Shown here one piece after another: positions 1 to 10,576 of a DNA stretch of 64,000 bases. Source of the stretch: Forficula auricularia (taxonomy: Eukaryota > Arthropoda > Insecta > Dermaptera > Forficulidae). The stretch lies in NCBI GenBank assembly GCA_024734495.1, contig JALMQS010000099.1, forward strand, positions 99,995,379 to 100,059,378, in the 5' to 3' direction. The translations under genes were made by a program, and so were the position numbers. Under the pieces are notes generated by a model. That model was not told the origin of the DNA, did no database searches, and was given only the letters and a program-made list of their open reading frames with translations. The stretch's first letter is position 1. Each line of letters begins with the position of its first letter.

Positions 1-683
1 CCCTGGTATAGATAGATATTTGGTTAAATTTTATATCAATGGGCTCTTTTCGGCAACGATCTCTCTCTAAATACTACATCTGAATTTGTTATTCAACATC
101 TTTCTAAGCCAAGTTCTTGTTTTTTGTTTTTCCTTCTCCCGATATTTTCTTATCTTTTTTTCTTCTTTTTATTATTGATTACTCTCTCCCTCTTCTCAAG
201 TTTAATCACTAAGCAGAATATTATTGAACTAACCATTGAAATATTGAAAAGAAATGGTTCATTTTTGGCCCCCGTGAGTTATTAATCGTTCTTCATCATA
301 TATCTTGATGCCTATGCAATCATTAGCAGCAGCCCTAGCCCTGCCTGCCTCAATCAATATTTTCTTCCGCAATCAAGAGAGCCTGCCTGCTTAATTGCAT
401 ACTTGATTGCTGACTGGGTTGTAGAGGAAAAGAAAAACGAATTCGAGCCCTCCTTTATCGATCAGCGATCATATTTCGAAGCCAAGATATTGCCATTTGA
501 ATTATATAATGATCCTACCCGAGGGATTTTTCGCCCTCTTTTTTTTATCAACTCTTCAAAATAATTTAACTTATTATACATTATTAATTTTTTCTTTCCA
601 AGTGTGAGAAATTTAAGGATGCATTACATTATTAAATATATAGCTTTAAACTGAACGATCTAGAAAAAAGAAATATATAATAA
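1..683. other. AT-rich sequence, no gene seen
   Basis: No open reading frame or repeat family recognised. Mostly T-rich and A-rich tracts, with a less AT-biased patch at about 320-480. A short ATG-initiated stretch near 254 runs into a GTGAGT donor-like site near 274, but nothing supports a gene. Confidence 0.4.
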
Positions 684-960
684 CTAGCTCCAAGGCCCGA
701 CTTCGGCTGCCCTCTTGCTAGCCAGGGTTTGAGTTTGCTTCAAGGGCAAGAATTTTTAATTTTTTATCCTCCCCCTTTCTGGGTGGTTTTTCGAAGGATT
801 TTTTTTAAACAAAAGTTGTCAGAAATCACATCTCCTACAACTTTACTTATTACAAAATTTTCCGTAGAGTTAATAGTTTAGGAGTTATTTGATTATTTTT
901 AGTGTACCCTCCCAAACCCACTTTTGAGGTCAAAATATCAAAACGTTATTTATTCTGAAG
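684..960 (-). mobile_element. Helitron family 1, 3' part
   Basis: Read on the minus strand this ends in CTAG (684-687) followed by host T, preceded by the GC-rich hairpin around CCGACTTCGGC that marks every copy of this family (see 24769-25023 and 38104-38932). The 780-960 part matches the reverse complement of about 38340-38500. The 5' end is missing. Confidence 0.65.
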
Positions 961-984
961 TATAATTAATTCTTCATAGATTAT

Positions 985-1140
985 TCATTAATCAACAGAT
1001 TAATGATGTTTTGTTGTATGGTGAAATTGTTTTTTGACAAAGAATGATAAAAATGGGGCACTGAGGAAGTAAAAATAAATTGACGAAACGTTTGACCCAT
1101 TTAATAAAAACTCTATTTGTTTTAATTTTGTCCAATTCCT
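985..1140 (+). repeat. Terminal repeat carrying hammerhead family D
   Basis: Shares about 150 bp with 3890-4020, starting ATTAATGATGTTTT and running through the hammerhead-like core. Both look like termini of a Penelope-type or retrozyme-like element. No coding sequence remains. Confidence 0.55.
1055..1098 (+). ncRNA. Hammerhead ribozyme-like motif D1
   Basis: Core CTGAGGA (1061-1067), one unpaired A, stem II GTAAA/TTGAC with one mismatch around AATAAA-type loop, GAAA (1085-1088), then CGTT with predicted cleavage after GUU. Flanking stem I pairs GGG-G-CA with TG-A-CCC. Sequence and pairing are read directly; activity is inferred. Confidence 0.6.
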
Positions 1141-1850
1141 TTTTTTTTTTTTTTGCTAATAATCGAATGCAAGAAGGGGTGCACCAGTAAATGATGTAGC
1201 CCCTGCGGATCTCGAAAGACCCTTGCATTACCGAAGAGAAGGGAAAGTTGATTAAGAGAGAGGTGTAGACGCAGTGTCTATGCACCCTTTGGTTTTGAAG
1301 GCTTGGCGATCATAGGTGCTGGGAGAAGATGGATGGCTGGGAGAGAGTCCGTTCCTTGAAGTCATGGGGATATATGTAGCCTGCGAATGAAGGGTCCGCA
1401 CTTTCCAATTTGACCCAGAAAGAGTGTTGAGTCGGCAGGCACGTGTGCTGGTGCAAAGCATAGCTTTGGGGGAACCATTGACTTTATCTCGTCAGAGCAC
1501 CTGCCGGATAGTGGACCCATGGAAAAGGGAAAGGGCAGAGGACATCTCTTCGATGAGCTAGCGAGTCGAGGGAGCCAGGAAGGTGGACTGTCAACTAGCC
1601 TGACTCGCCTCGTTTCTGAATTGCATCATAGGTAGCAAGAGAATATTTGGAGGTCCTCCACAGACGAGTGCCGTATTCGAGACAGGGGCGATTGTGGGGC
1701 CCCAGTAGATGGTGTAGAATGGGGGTTTGCAAAATCAGCGGACCTGAATAAGAAGCCAATCTCTCCTTGCTGCAGATTTCGCCACAGAGGAGATGTGTTC
1801 TATTCCAAGACAGAGTCAGATGTCGACAGTTACATAGCCTGTTACACATG
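1141..1850 (-). pseudogene. LINE 3' fragment (family J, copy 1)
   Basis: Minus-strand remnant of a non-LTR retrotransposon. The plus-strand T run at 1138-1155 is its poly(A) tail. Translation fragments include RPCLEYGTRLWR and KYSLATYDAIQKR, which match copies at 35745-36930 and 45690-46640. The frame is broken in several places and the 5' end is truncated, so only the region after the reverse transcriptase core remains. Non-functional. Confidence 0.75.
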
Positions 1851-2454
1851 GAATTTTTCTGAGATATATTTCATATCAGAGATTTACTCATTGAACCAGT
1901 ATCTATATCTATATATACTTTGGATTTTGAAGTTATTTCAGGGAGAATAGAGTAGTAAGAGAGTATAAAGTGTAGTTTCTATTGACTTAAAGAACGATTG
2001 AATAGACTAGGGGGGGGGGGGCTTTTGCTATATAAATCTTTATTGAAGATGGATGTTAAGGGTAAACAATCCGAGTGCTCTGTGTGAATGGGCTTATTTG
2101 AGAGGGAGGGAAACGAATTTCATTCCAACAAACTATAGAGGAAAATATAAATCTCCCCGAAGTGGACTTTAGTATAGGATGGAGAGATATTGCTAATGTT
2201 TAAAAGTTTACATTTAGTTAAGCTATTTTTTCCTACTTGCATGTGTTTGTTTTTTCAACATAAACTAAACGATTTATTTCCATATTATATACTTGTGGGT
2301 GTGTATTATGCAAACAGTTGAATATCTGAATTTATCAAGCCCGACTGGTCCATTCGATATTTTCCAAACTATAACTGAATTGAGAATATTTTTTATTTAT
2401 TTATTCCACACACACACTAGAATTACTTTTTCTTTTTTCAATTTTCAAACTATA
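1851..2454. other. AT-rich sequence, no gene seen
   Basis: No feature recognised except a G10 run at about 2011-2021 and short CA repeats near 2408. Confidence 0.4.
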
Positions 2455-2534
2455 TTTAAAATTATTGGATAAAAATACTTGGTAGGTTTCACATTAAGAT
2501 ATAAAAAAATAAAACGAATTTATTTTTGGAGAAT

Positions 2535-2592
2535 CTTTAATCTCGATATATATATTTCGGGTGACTAACCCATCTTCAGGAGAAACAGAAAG
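2535..2592 (-). ncRNA. Hammerhead ribozyme-like motif A2
   Basis: On the minus strand: stem I CTTT-(6 nt)-CTC pairing with GAG-(3 nt)-AAAG, core CTGAAGA, one unpaired T, stem II GGGT/ACCC, GAAA, a UAUA-capped short stem III, and AUC as cleavage triplet. All 58 nt are identical to the copy at 5478-5535. Confidence 0.72.
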
Positions 2593-2605
2593 TAACTGAC
2601 CTGGA

Positions 2606-3045
2606 TAAGTCGAAATTGAATACAAGTCAATGGTAAAATTTATTTTTTAAAGATAACAAAAGGGTAAATATTTAAAATTAGTGGAGGGAGAAAAGGTAGG
2701 GAGTCTACTTTTGTTTAATTTTGAGTGGCCTTTTGAGAAATGTGGATTTCGAATTTGAATACAACTCAATGGTAAAATTTATTTTTAAGATAACAAAAGG
2801 GTAAATATTTAAAATTAGTTGAGGGAGAAAAGGTAGAAAGTCTACTTTTGTTTAATTTTGAATGGCCTTTTTTGAGCAATGAGGATTTCGAATTATTTAA
2901 ATTATTATTATTATTATTAATTAAATACAACTCAATTGTAAAATTTATTTTTAAGATAACAAAAAGGGTAAATATTTAAAATTAGTGGAGAGAGAAGTCT
3001 ATTTTGTTTAATTTTGAATGGTCTTCTGAGAAATGAGAATTTACA
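2606..3045. repeat. ~130-bp tandem repeats in Penelope remnant
   Basis: Three imperfect units, each with the order ACTCAATGGTAAAATTTA, GGTAAATATTTAAAATTAG, GTCTACTTTTGTTTAATTTT. The same unit occurs about four times, inverted, at 4915-5440. The third unit here has an extra ATT microsatellite near 2906. Confidence 0.85.
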
Positions 3046-3565
3046 CACAAAACAAATTTGCAAATATTTAAAGAATGTAATCAATGATTGTACTTTTCTT
3101 GACTTCTAATTGATTATTTAGTATATTCGTTTTATTCGAGAGAGCTAATTTAATTTCCGTTGACTCTAAAAAATCTAAACGTAAGCCCTTTCTTTCGAAA
3201 TGTAACGGAACTAGGTGGCTAATAGAAGAGGTGTGAAACCTACCAAGTATTTTTATCCAATAATTTTAAAAAATGTTTCACCAAGTACCAACACCAAATT
3301 CCTTAAAAAAAAAAAAAAAAACCTATATTTAATTTAATTATGATTTGGATAAATCTTTCGGGCTGGACCATTCAGAAATTAAAATTTTCTAGTGATTTCC
3401 ACGCTGTTTTTACTATGTATTTGATTCTAGTCTCATGATTTTTTTCTCCCATTTGAAAATGTATAAAAGGAATGTTCTATCTTTCGCATCCATAGTAAAC
3501 TTGTAACAGGAATAGCAGGAAATTGGACAAAAATTAAAACCACCGAGTTTTTATTAAATGAACTA

Positions 3566-3753
3566 GACGGGTCGGGTTAGGCCGGCGGTTAGCGTACAAG
3601 CCTGCTAATCAAGTGGACCCGGGTTCGAATGCGACTCGAGGCAACCGGCTAAAAATCTGATCCCTACATAGATGACATTATTTCATAATTAACTGATGGC
3701 TCTCATAATTGACTGATGGCTAGAAGGACCGAAAAGCAAAAAAAAAAAAAATT
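3566..3753 (+). mobile_element. tRNA-derived SINE, copy 1
   Basis: Begins GGGTCGGGTTAGGC, has a Pol III box A-like GGCGGTTAGCG and box B-like GGTTCGAATGC, then CGAGGCAACCGGCTAAAA, and ends ACCGAAAAGCAAAA plus poly(A). Other copies at 23380-23555, 23570-23768 and, inverted, 57982-58163. Confidence 0.75.
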
Positions 3754-3763
3754 AGCAAGACGT

Positions 3764-3802
3764 TTTGTCAATTTATTTTGACTTCCTCAGTGGGCCATTT
3801 CA
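3764..3802 (-). ncRNA. Degenerate hammerhead-like motif D2
   Basis: Minus strand: CTGAGGA, unpaired A, perfect stem II GTCAA/TTGAC with loop AATAAA, then AAAA in place of GAAA, followed by CGTC. Loss of the conserved G makes it probably inactive. Confidence 0.5.
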
Positions 3803-3954
3803 TTACTATGTGTCACTCTGTCAAAAAAAAGTTTTTAATTGTTGAAGAAAAGTCCATGATTGTTGATTAATTTGAGCCAGGAATATGTTATAAAAAAAGA
3901 TTAATGATGTTTTTTCGTGTGGTGAAATTGTTTTTTGACTAAGAGTGATAAAAT

Positions 3955-4000
3955 GAGCCACTGTGGAAGTCAAAATAAATTGACGAAATGTCTATCCCAT
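3955..4000 (+). ncRNA. Degenerate hammerhead-like motif D3
   Basis: CTGTGGA in place of CTGANGA (one core A lost), perfect stem II GTCAA/TTGAC, GAAA, TGTC. Probably inactive. Confidence 0.5.
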
Positions 4001-4153
4001 TTAATACAAAAGGAAGTTTCACTTAAAAACAAAAATGTTTATAAATAATGTTTCGCTAATCGTATCTATCAATATAATTAATTTTATATTTTAAATAAAA
4101 TCGTAGGGAGTTGGACAAAAAGCAAATTAAAAACAGAGTTTTATCATTTAAAT

Positions 4154-4365
4154 GTACGAACGTTTCGTCAATTTATTTCTGAGTTCTTCAGCAGCTCATT
4201 ACACAACTCAATTGTTTGATGCCCTAGAAACTATGAGATTAATATATGTGCCCTAGAAACTATGAGAAAACATATTAATCTCATAGTTTCTAGGGCATCA
4301 AACAATTGAGTTGTGTAATGAGCCGCTGAAGAACTCAGAAATAAATTGACGAAACGTTCGGCACA
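4154..4365. repeat. Inverted repeat with hammerhead motifs D4 and D5
   Basis: Arms of about 97 bp (4154-4250 and 4268-4365) face each other around a 17-bp centre. Each arm carries CTGAAGA...GAAACGTT. In D5 (4322-4365, + strand) stem I pairs GCCG with CGGC exactly. Stem II is weak (about 3 bp) in both. Confidence 0.65.
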
Positions 4366-4745
4366 CTTTAAATGATAAAACTCTGTTTTTAATTTGATAT
4401 CAAATACACTTAAATGAATGTACATTGTACAATGAACAGCCATACAAAATACTAATCAACAAATTTTGTTTTTGTAACATAGTAGTAGTACTCAGATTTT
4501 AACGCTGATTTTGCAATTCTAATCGCGGTTAACCCCTCGATTTGAGTACGTATATAACTTATAAATAAATTAATATTTTGGAAGGCTCATCTGAGCATTC
4601 ACAGTGCTAGCGTCTGTTATGGTTGTTTTTAAGGAATTTGGTGTTGGTACTTGGTGAAACATTTTTTAAAATTATTGGATAAAAATACTTGGTAGGTTTC
4701 ACATTAAGATATAAAAAAATAAAAAGAATTTATTTTTGGATAAAC

Positions 4746-4911
4746 ACACCTCTTCTATTAGCCACCTAGTTCCGTTACATTTCGAAAGAAAGGGCTTACG
4801 TTTAGATTTTTTAGAGTCAACGGAAATAAAATTAGCTCTCTCAAATAAAACGAATATACTAAATAATCAATTAGAAGTTATGAAAAGTACAATCATTGAT
4901 TACATTCTTTA
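4746..4911 (+). pseudogene. Penelope-like GIY-YIG ORF, C-terminal scrap
   Basis: About 55 open codons ending TAA at 4909-4911. The peptide HFERKGLRLDFLESTEIK followed by LNNQLEV and STIIDYIL aligns end to end with the last part of the Penelope ORF at 26795-27133 (HFERKGLKLDLLESTEIK and TIIDYML). The reverse transcriptase and the GIY-YIG core are missing. Confidence 0.8.
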
Positions 4912-4914
4912 AAT

Positions 4915-5440
4915 ATTTGCAAATTCTCATTTCTCAGAAGACCATTCAAAATTAAACAAAATAGACTTCTCCCTCCACTAATTTTAAATATTTACCCTTT
5001 TGTTATCTTAAAAATAAATTTTACCATTGAGTTGTATTCAAATTCGAAATCCTCATTGCTCAAAAGGCCATTCAAAATTAAACAAAAGTAGACTTTCTAC
5101 CTTTTCTCCCTCAACTAATTTTAAATATTTACCCTTTTGTTATCTTAAAAATAAATTTTACCATTGAGTTGTATTCAAATTCGAAATCCTCATTGCTCAA
5201 AAGGTCATTCAAAATTAAACAAAAGTAGACTTTCTACCTTTTCTCCCTCAACTAATTTTAAATATTTACCCTTTTTGTTATCTTAAAAATAAATTTTACC
5301 ATTGAGTTGTATTCAAATTCGAAATCCTCATTGCTCAAAAGGCCATTCAAAATTAAACAAAAGTAGACTTCCTACCTTTTCTCCCTCCACTAATTTTAAA
5401 TATTTACCCTTTTGTTATCTTAAAAAATAAATTTTACCAT
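4915..5440. repeat. ~130-bp tandem repeats, four units
   Basis: Four units repeating CATTCAAAATTAAACAAAA, TTTTAAATATTTACCCTTTT and TAAATTTTACCATTGA in order; the inverse of the units at 2606-3045. The units are nearly identical. Confidence 0.9.
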
Positions 5441-5477
5441 TGACTTGTATTCAATTTCGACTTATCCAGGTCAGTTA

Positions 5478-5535
5478 CTTTCTGTTTCTCCTGAAGATGG
5501 GTTAGTCACCCGAAATATATATATCGAGATTAAAG
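5478..5535 (+). ncRNA. Hammerhead ribozyme-like motif A1
   Basis: Stem I CTTT (5478-5481), loop CTGTTT, CTC (5488-5490); CTGAAGA (5491-5497); unpaired T; stem II GGGT-TAGTC-ACCC (5499-5511); GAAA (5512-5515); stem III ATA/TAT with TATA loop; AUC with predicted cleavage after C5525; then GAG-ATT-AAAG closes stem I. Hammerheads in Penelope-like terminal repeats are known; the fold here is my reading. Confidence 0.75.
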
Positions 5536-5612
5536 ATTCTCCAAAAATAAATTCGTTTTATTTTTTATATCTTAATGTGAAACCTACCAAGTATTTTTAT
5601 CCAATAATCTGT

Positions 5613-5884
5613 TATGGTTGTCTAAATACAGGCGTTGCCATCAAGTGCTGCCATCTGTTAAACTCAAAACTATCAAATTTATAGTTCTAGAGACAATTCT
5701 ATCGTGTTAAGCGGCCCACAGACGATCAACTTGGTCGCCAACCTCGTTGTCGGTTGTTGCCACAGAAGAAACAAGATATCAACAACCAAGTTGTAAACAT
5801 CATTCCAGAAGATCTGTCCATAGAGACAAGTCCCTGGGTGAATTTTTACTTTTACAAAAATTGATTTTTACTTCTTTATTCATC
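5613..5884. other. Single-copy-looking spacer
   Basis: No gene or recognised repeat. Slightly higher GC at 5700-5830. Confidence 0.35.
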
Positions 5885-6247
5885 ATTTAGACCAGTGGTT
5901 GCCAACCTTTTGTGGCCCATCTCCCCTTTCAGGATGTTGACTAACACCTATCGCCCCCTTTTCATTTTCAGACTATGCCTAATTTTAATATGAAGTAAAT
6001 TGTAAATAATAAATCAGTTTTATTATTTTAAACAATTTTATTACCGTATATAAAAACAACCAAAGGAGTTTTTATCCGGTCACTCTTTAATAAAATAGAA
6101 AAAAATTTAAATGTATTTTACTTACATATTTTTTTAAGAACAAAGAAGTGAAATAATTAACTAAGAACATTGACGGACATTTAAAAAACAAGAGTACATG
6201 TTATCATTTTTAAATTGGAATCTGGAAAAATTAAATAAGTTTAAAAT

Positions 6248-7598
6248 TAGCCCAGTAAATAGAGGATCCAAAAAGTGGTTCAGCTTACATTAATTGCGGG
6301 AAAATATTTTTTTCTAGGATCGTTTGGTATGGTGTGGGTATGCCAAATCTAAGTTTGCGACTTCGAAAGTGTGGGTGACAATTTTTGTTGGCCGAAAACC
6401 ACGAAATTTTCGGACTTTTTCCAGTTTCTTGCTTATAACTCGAAAATTAAGATCAAACTTTGTTTCAATTGCAGAAAATTTAATCTAGTTTAAACATGTA
6501 TAGAGTGGTATTTATCAAAAATGTGCTCCTTCATGGTCAAAATGGGAAAAATCGAAAAAAATGATAGTTTTTGGGATATTCAAAAGTGTTATTTGGATCC
6601 CCATTAAAAATCGACTACTAGACCAATTTTGGATATTTTTTTAATCGACGTGAAATTTTGGCCTCTTTAATTTACTATAGGACGGATATTTGCAAAATAT
6701 GAACTGGTTTTGAATTATAAGCGGGAAACTGGAAAAACTCAGAAAATTTCGAAGTTTTTAGGCCACCAAAAAGTTGTCCCGCACATTTTCGAGGCCGGAA
6801 ACTTAGATTTCGCATACCCACACCATACCTAAAAAATCGGTTGTCTGTAAAGTCGGTTTACTGACGATAGTTGAACGTGACAACGTCATAAGAAAATACT
6901 GATGGAATGGTATTTTCTTATGACGTTGTCACGTTCAACTGTCGTCAGTAAACCGACTTTACAGACAACCGATTTTTCTCCATCTATTGCGCAGCTAACT
7001 TTGTTCTTTTTCTTCCTCTTCGTCGTGAGTGCTGTATTTATCCTTTCCATCGAAAATCTCCTTCCCTCTCGTTCTATCTAATTTAAAAGCGCGCGCTCCT
7101 TCTTGCGCATTCATTTATCTCCTTCTTGCTTGCTCATGAGTTTCTCCCTCTCTCTGTCCTTTTATAAAAAAGGCCCCCCCCCCCGTTCCCTAGGTTTTTC
7201 TTAGTTTTTTAAAAAATCTATAATTATTTAGGATAGATCACTTGTTGAATGTCCATCAGAGGAAGTTGAAAATAGACAGCACATAGTAGGGTTTATATAT
7301 ATATATATATATATGAGTGAGCAAGCAAGCAGTCAGACTAGAGTAGAGCGCTCACGAGGGATAGAGATGGAATACGAGTTGGGCATTGGGGCTAGGGAGG
7401 GTGCGAGCGACAGAGAAGATAGAAAGAAACAGCTCATTCCGCGCTCTCACTTGCACTTCAAGCCTTAAATGGAACGCTTCAGATGAGTCATGTTTTTTCG
7501 AGCGTGCAGGCGGCTTCATCGATTTATAAGACGTTGTCACGTCAAAAAATCTTTTCCCGCAATTAATGTAAGCTGAAACCCCTCTATTTACTGGGCTA
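6248..7598. mobile_element. MITE family TAGCCCAGTA, copy 1, nested in hAT
   Basis: Ends are TAGCCCAGTAAATAGAGG (left) and its inverse at 7581-7598, and the paired subterminal motif AATTGCGGGAAAA/TTTTCCCGCAATT. Inside are inverted copies of a block with GTTTGGTATGGTGTG and GGTGGCCGAAAA-like text (6308-6420 and inverse at 6745-6832). Related copies at 34662-37266 and 57942-59400. The minus-strand open frame at 7352-7540 resembles nothing known. Confidence 0.7.
6842..6972. repeat. Near-perfect palindrome
   Basis: Arms of about 60 bp: GTCTGTAAAGTCGGTTTAC on the left is mirrored by GTAAACCGACTTTACAGAC on the right, around TGATGGAATGG. It would extrude as a long hairpin. Confidence 0.85.
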
Positions 7599-7792
7599 AG
7601 TTAAAGTTGGAAAAAATAAATGAAAGTTTGAAAACTTTGTTATTGTTTTATTTTACCCGGTTACTTCTACTGAACAGTTACTATTTTAATTTCGCCCCTT
7701 AGAATACGCATCGCCCCCCAATCGCCCCTCACTTATTTATCGCCCCCCTGATAACCCAAATCACCCCCAGGTTGGGAACCACTGATTTAGAC

Positions 7793-8529
7793 TATTATCT
7801 GTAGCAGTTAAAATTAAATAAGGAAGTTAAACGTTTAATCTATTTGCCTTTAGCATTAAATAATAATAATAATATTTAATAAAAGAAGCGTTGATAAATA
7901 TGTCTAGTGCTTAAGTAAGCGAAATCTCTAATTTACTTGCCAAGTGAGGTAGGTAGTGGAGAACTGAAGGAGAGATAATTAACTTGTTGCTAGATTAGTA
8001 CAATAATGCTAAAAAATATTTCATTTTTCATTGTTAAAAAACAGTATAGAAAAGAATCATATTTTGCTTGCTGTTTTTGGAATAAATGCTTTGTTTACAA
8101 CGATGTTGTTTGAACTTTTGATTAGGATATCAAGTTGATGATTAAGCTTTTAATAGCCTCCCGCCTCCTGGATATTATAATGAACTAGTGATTAATTAAT
8201 TTTCTTAATAGAGGGGATGAAGAACAAAAAACAGAATACTGTTTTTTATTTGTTTATATATTGTTGAACAACTAACTTCTGAAACTAATTGAGAAAGGCA
8301 AAACGGGATAATAAATTTCATACCTTGGTGTTGACGTTTTGAAGGTTTTGTATTCAACTATATCTTATTACACAGACCCATAACCTAAAATTTGTTCACC
8401 TTCTCCTTCCTTTCCTGGTGCAACTCCTTTGCTCATTAATATCATTTAAAAAAATCATAATAGTTCTGGTCATGCTTTATCATACACCTACTGTTGTAAC
8501 TTTAAATATTCTTCTTCTTTTTCTTGTTA
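7793..8529. other. AT-rich sequence, no gene seen
   Basis: No ORF or repeat match found within the window. Confidence 0.35.
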
Positions 8530-8693
8530 TCTACTCTTATTAAACGAGCAAAAATTGTATATTTATTTGTATCTTGGTTATATTTTGAAAACGACTCTAC
8601 CGAATTTGATGAAATTCACGGGTTAGGGGAGTTTTTGGGGTGACAATTCGATCTGTCACGGTCTCATCTTCGACAAAATTGTTTTTGATGGGT

Positions 8694-9051
8694 TTTTTCG
8701 TAATCAAATTAATTATTCTCAGGTAGACAAATCACATTCTTAGGGTTTTAAAAAAGGTTTCCCTTTTCCTTTTGTACCCAGGCAGACAATGGCTCGGGTT
8801 GATCCTTTATTCTCAAAGGCCTTGAAGAAGTATTGTGATTGTGGATTTTAACATATTTTGTTCTCCCTAAAAGGTTTTTCGTAATCAAATTAATTATTCT
8901 CAGTTAGACAAATCACATTCTTAGGTTTTAAAAAAGGTTTCCCTTTTCCTTTTGTACCCAGGCAGACAATGGCTCGGGTTGATCCTTTATTCTCAAAGGC
9001 CTTGAAGAAGTATTGTGATTGTGGATTTTAACATATTTTGTTCTCCCTAAA
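8694..9051. repeat. 178-bp tandem duplication inside Helitron
   Basis: Units 8694-8871 and about 8874-9051 are almost identical, each running from TTTTTCGTAATCAAATTAA to TTCTCCCTAAA. The single-unit state is seen at 31190-31353. Confidence 0.9.
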
Positions 9052-9052
9052 G

Positions 9053-9986
9053 CAGTGGTTCCCAACCTGTGGTCCGTAAGAACTAAAATATGGTCCGCGA
9101 AAGATTTCAAACTTTGAATCAACACTCGCTGATGCATAACAAATAGCGAGCGTAGGATATTCTCTCGAGGTGGTCCGATTGTCACCAAGTCAGAATTTGA
9201 TGAGGAGATTCCATGGAAATCGAGGAAAATCATCAAATTTAATTTTAAAACCCACAAATTACCTAGTGCATTTCGAATATAAATATATAATAAAGAAGTC
9301 GGTTAAAAATTAGGAAATATAATTTTAAAACCTACAAATAGTTCATTTCAAATGAAAATATATGTTAATAAGTAAAAATGTTTCACCTAGAACCGACACC
9401 AAATTCTTTAAAGATTGAAAATATATGTACAAATTCCGAATAAAAGAATTTATTAGAACGTCGACTGTCTTCCTCATAAAAACTTTATGAATCGGATCAT
9501 CGTCTATCTTTTTTTCAGTCCTTAAAACTGTCAACGAAGGAACCTCCTTGAATATTAATATTATTTTTAATTAAGCGACTTCAAACAAAGTAGGAACTTC
9601 TGTGTTTTTAACTCTTAAGTGTAGAGACTTTTTGTGTTATTTCAAGTCGTTTGAATTTTTTTTCCAACTTTTGATACAATATAAAAATGTAAGTACATGC
9701 GTGTAGCTTTGAGCAAAAATATCACCCCAAGAATTCAAAGAACTTGTACATAACATGCAACCTCAAAAATCTCATTGATGCAAACTGAATTATTTACTAA
9801 AAATTATATGTTTTCAATAACTATAACACTGTTAATTAATGTTACTTTTGAATTTTATGATTATGTTAAACGTTTCGATTAAAGATTATTTTTAGATTGA
9901 TAGAGTTTATTTTTTAACCTTGTGGTCCCTGCTAATAATAACGAAATCAAAATGGTCCCTGGTCAAAAAAAGGTTGGGAACCACTG
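9053..9986. mobile_element. hAT element with 8-bp TSD (nonautonomous)
   Basis: Starts CAGTGGTTCCCAACC, ends GGTTGGGAACCACTG, with exact 8-bp target duplication CCCTAAAG at 9045-9052 and 9987-9994. The uninterrupted target CCCTAAACG is visible in the sister Helitron near 31345. At 934 bp it has no transposase. A scrap of Penelope-type terminal sequence lies near 9380-9415. Confidence 0.92.
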
Positions 9987-10576
9987 CCCTAAAGGTTAGA
10001 AATATTAATAAACGTTTTATAATTGTTTTTATAATGAACTTTATTTATTTAATAGAATAAAAAATAATCAAGAATTTATTTAAAAATATATTTCGCATAA
10101 GCAGGTCTCCATTTTGTGAAAAAACAACACATTTTGATAGGTTTTATTTATAGCCCAAGAGCCCACGACTGCCAGACCTTCGTTATTTTATAAAAGCTGA
10201 AAGTTTTTCTGTGCATGTCCCCTATACAGGTAGGAACGACCAGCGACTATAGAGTTTGGGTTGTGGTTGCTTTGGCAGGTAACAGGTAATAAAGGTGTAT
10301 AAAATAGTACTTTAAATTCGTTAAAGTATAAAGCTCAATTTTTTTATATTTTCTTCGGGATAACTTTAGAAATCTCGTCATCCATTGCCGGATACTTATG
10401 ACAGTTGCTACCCCGCCAGACACCCCTAAACTTTAAGAAACTCAAGCTTGAGTGGTTTGCCATAAAAGAATTTAGTCTTCTTGATTTTAAGTCGATTCTT
10501 CCACGTTTTCAGTAGAAGTTGTCATTAATAGCCAAAACAACAAAATGGAATGCAATAAGCGTTATGTCCTCTAGTA

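Larger units (their letters stand above)
2455..3310 (-). mobile_element. Penelope-like element remnant, left inverted arm
   Basis: An 850-bp minus-strand unit that recurs inverted at 4625-5612. From its 3' side it holds the terminal motif ATACTTGGTAGGTTTCAC, a hammerhead-like motif (2535-2592), about three copies of a ~130-bp tandem repeat (2606-3045), a C-terminal coding scrap (about 3075-3225) and an inverted copy of the terminal motif near 3235. The coding scrap matches the end of the GIY-YIG Penelope ORF at 26795-27133. Confidence 0.7.
3511..4440. repeat. Cluster of family D terminal repeats
   Basis: Several copies, in both orientations, of the repeat that carries hammerhead family D: D2 near 3764, D3 near 3955, and an inverted pair D4/D5 at 4154-4365. 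A SINE interrupts the first copy. There is no coding sequence. The minus-strand open frame at 4231-4443 arises from the D4/D5 palindrome. Confidence 0.6.
4625..5612 (+). mobile_element. Penelope-like element remnant, right inverted arm
   Basis: Inverted partner of 2455-3310, separated by about 1.3 kb. Order on + strand: terminal motif, 55-codon Penelope C-terminal scrap (4746-4911), four ~130-bp tandem repeats (4915-5440), hammerhead-like motif (5478-5535), inverted terminal motif (near 5580). The arms differ in tandem-repeat number and by scattered substitutions. Confidence 0.7.
5893..7784. mobile_element. hAT element with 8-bp TSD (nonautonomous)
   Basis: Starts CAGTGGTTGCCAACC and ends GGTTGGGAACCACTG, a typical hAT terminal inverted repeat. 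It is flanked by the exact 8-bp duplication ATTTAGAC at 5885-5892 and 7785-7792. No transposase ORF is visible. A second element (6248-7598) sits inside. Confidence 0.9.

Noticed and set aside
254..280. Possible first exon (ATG followed by a GTGAGT donor)
   Set aside because: Seven codons only, no homology, and such combinations are frequent by chance.
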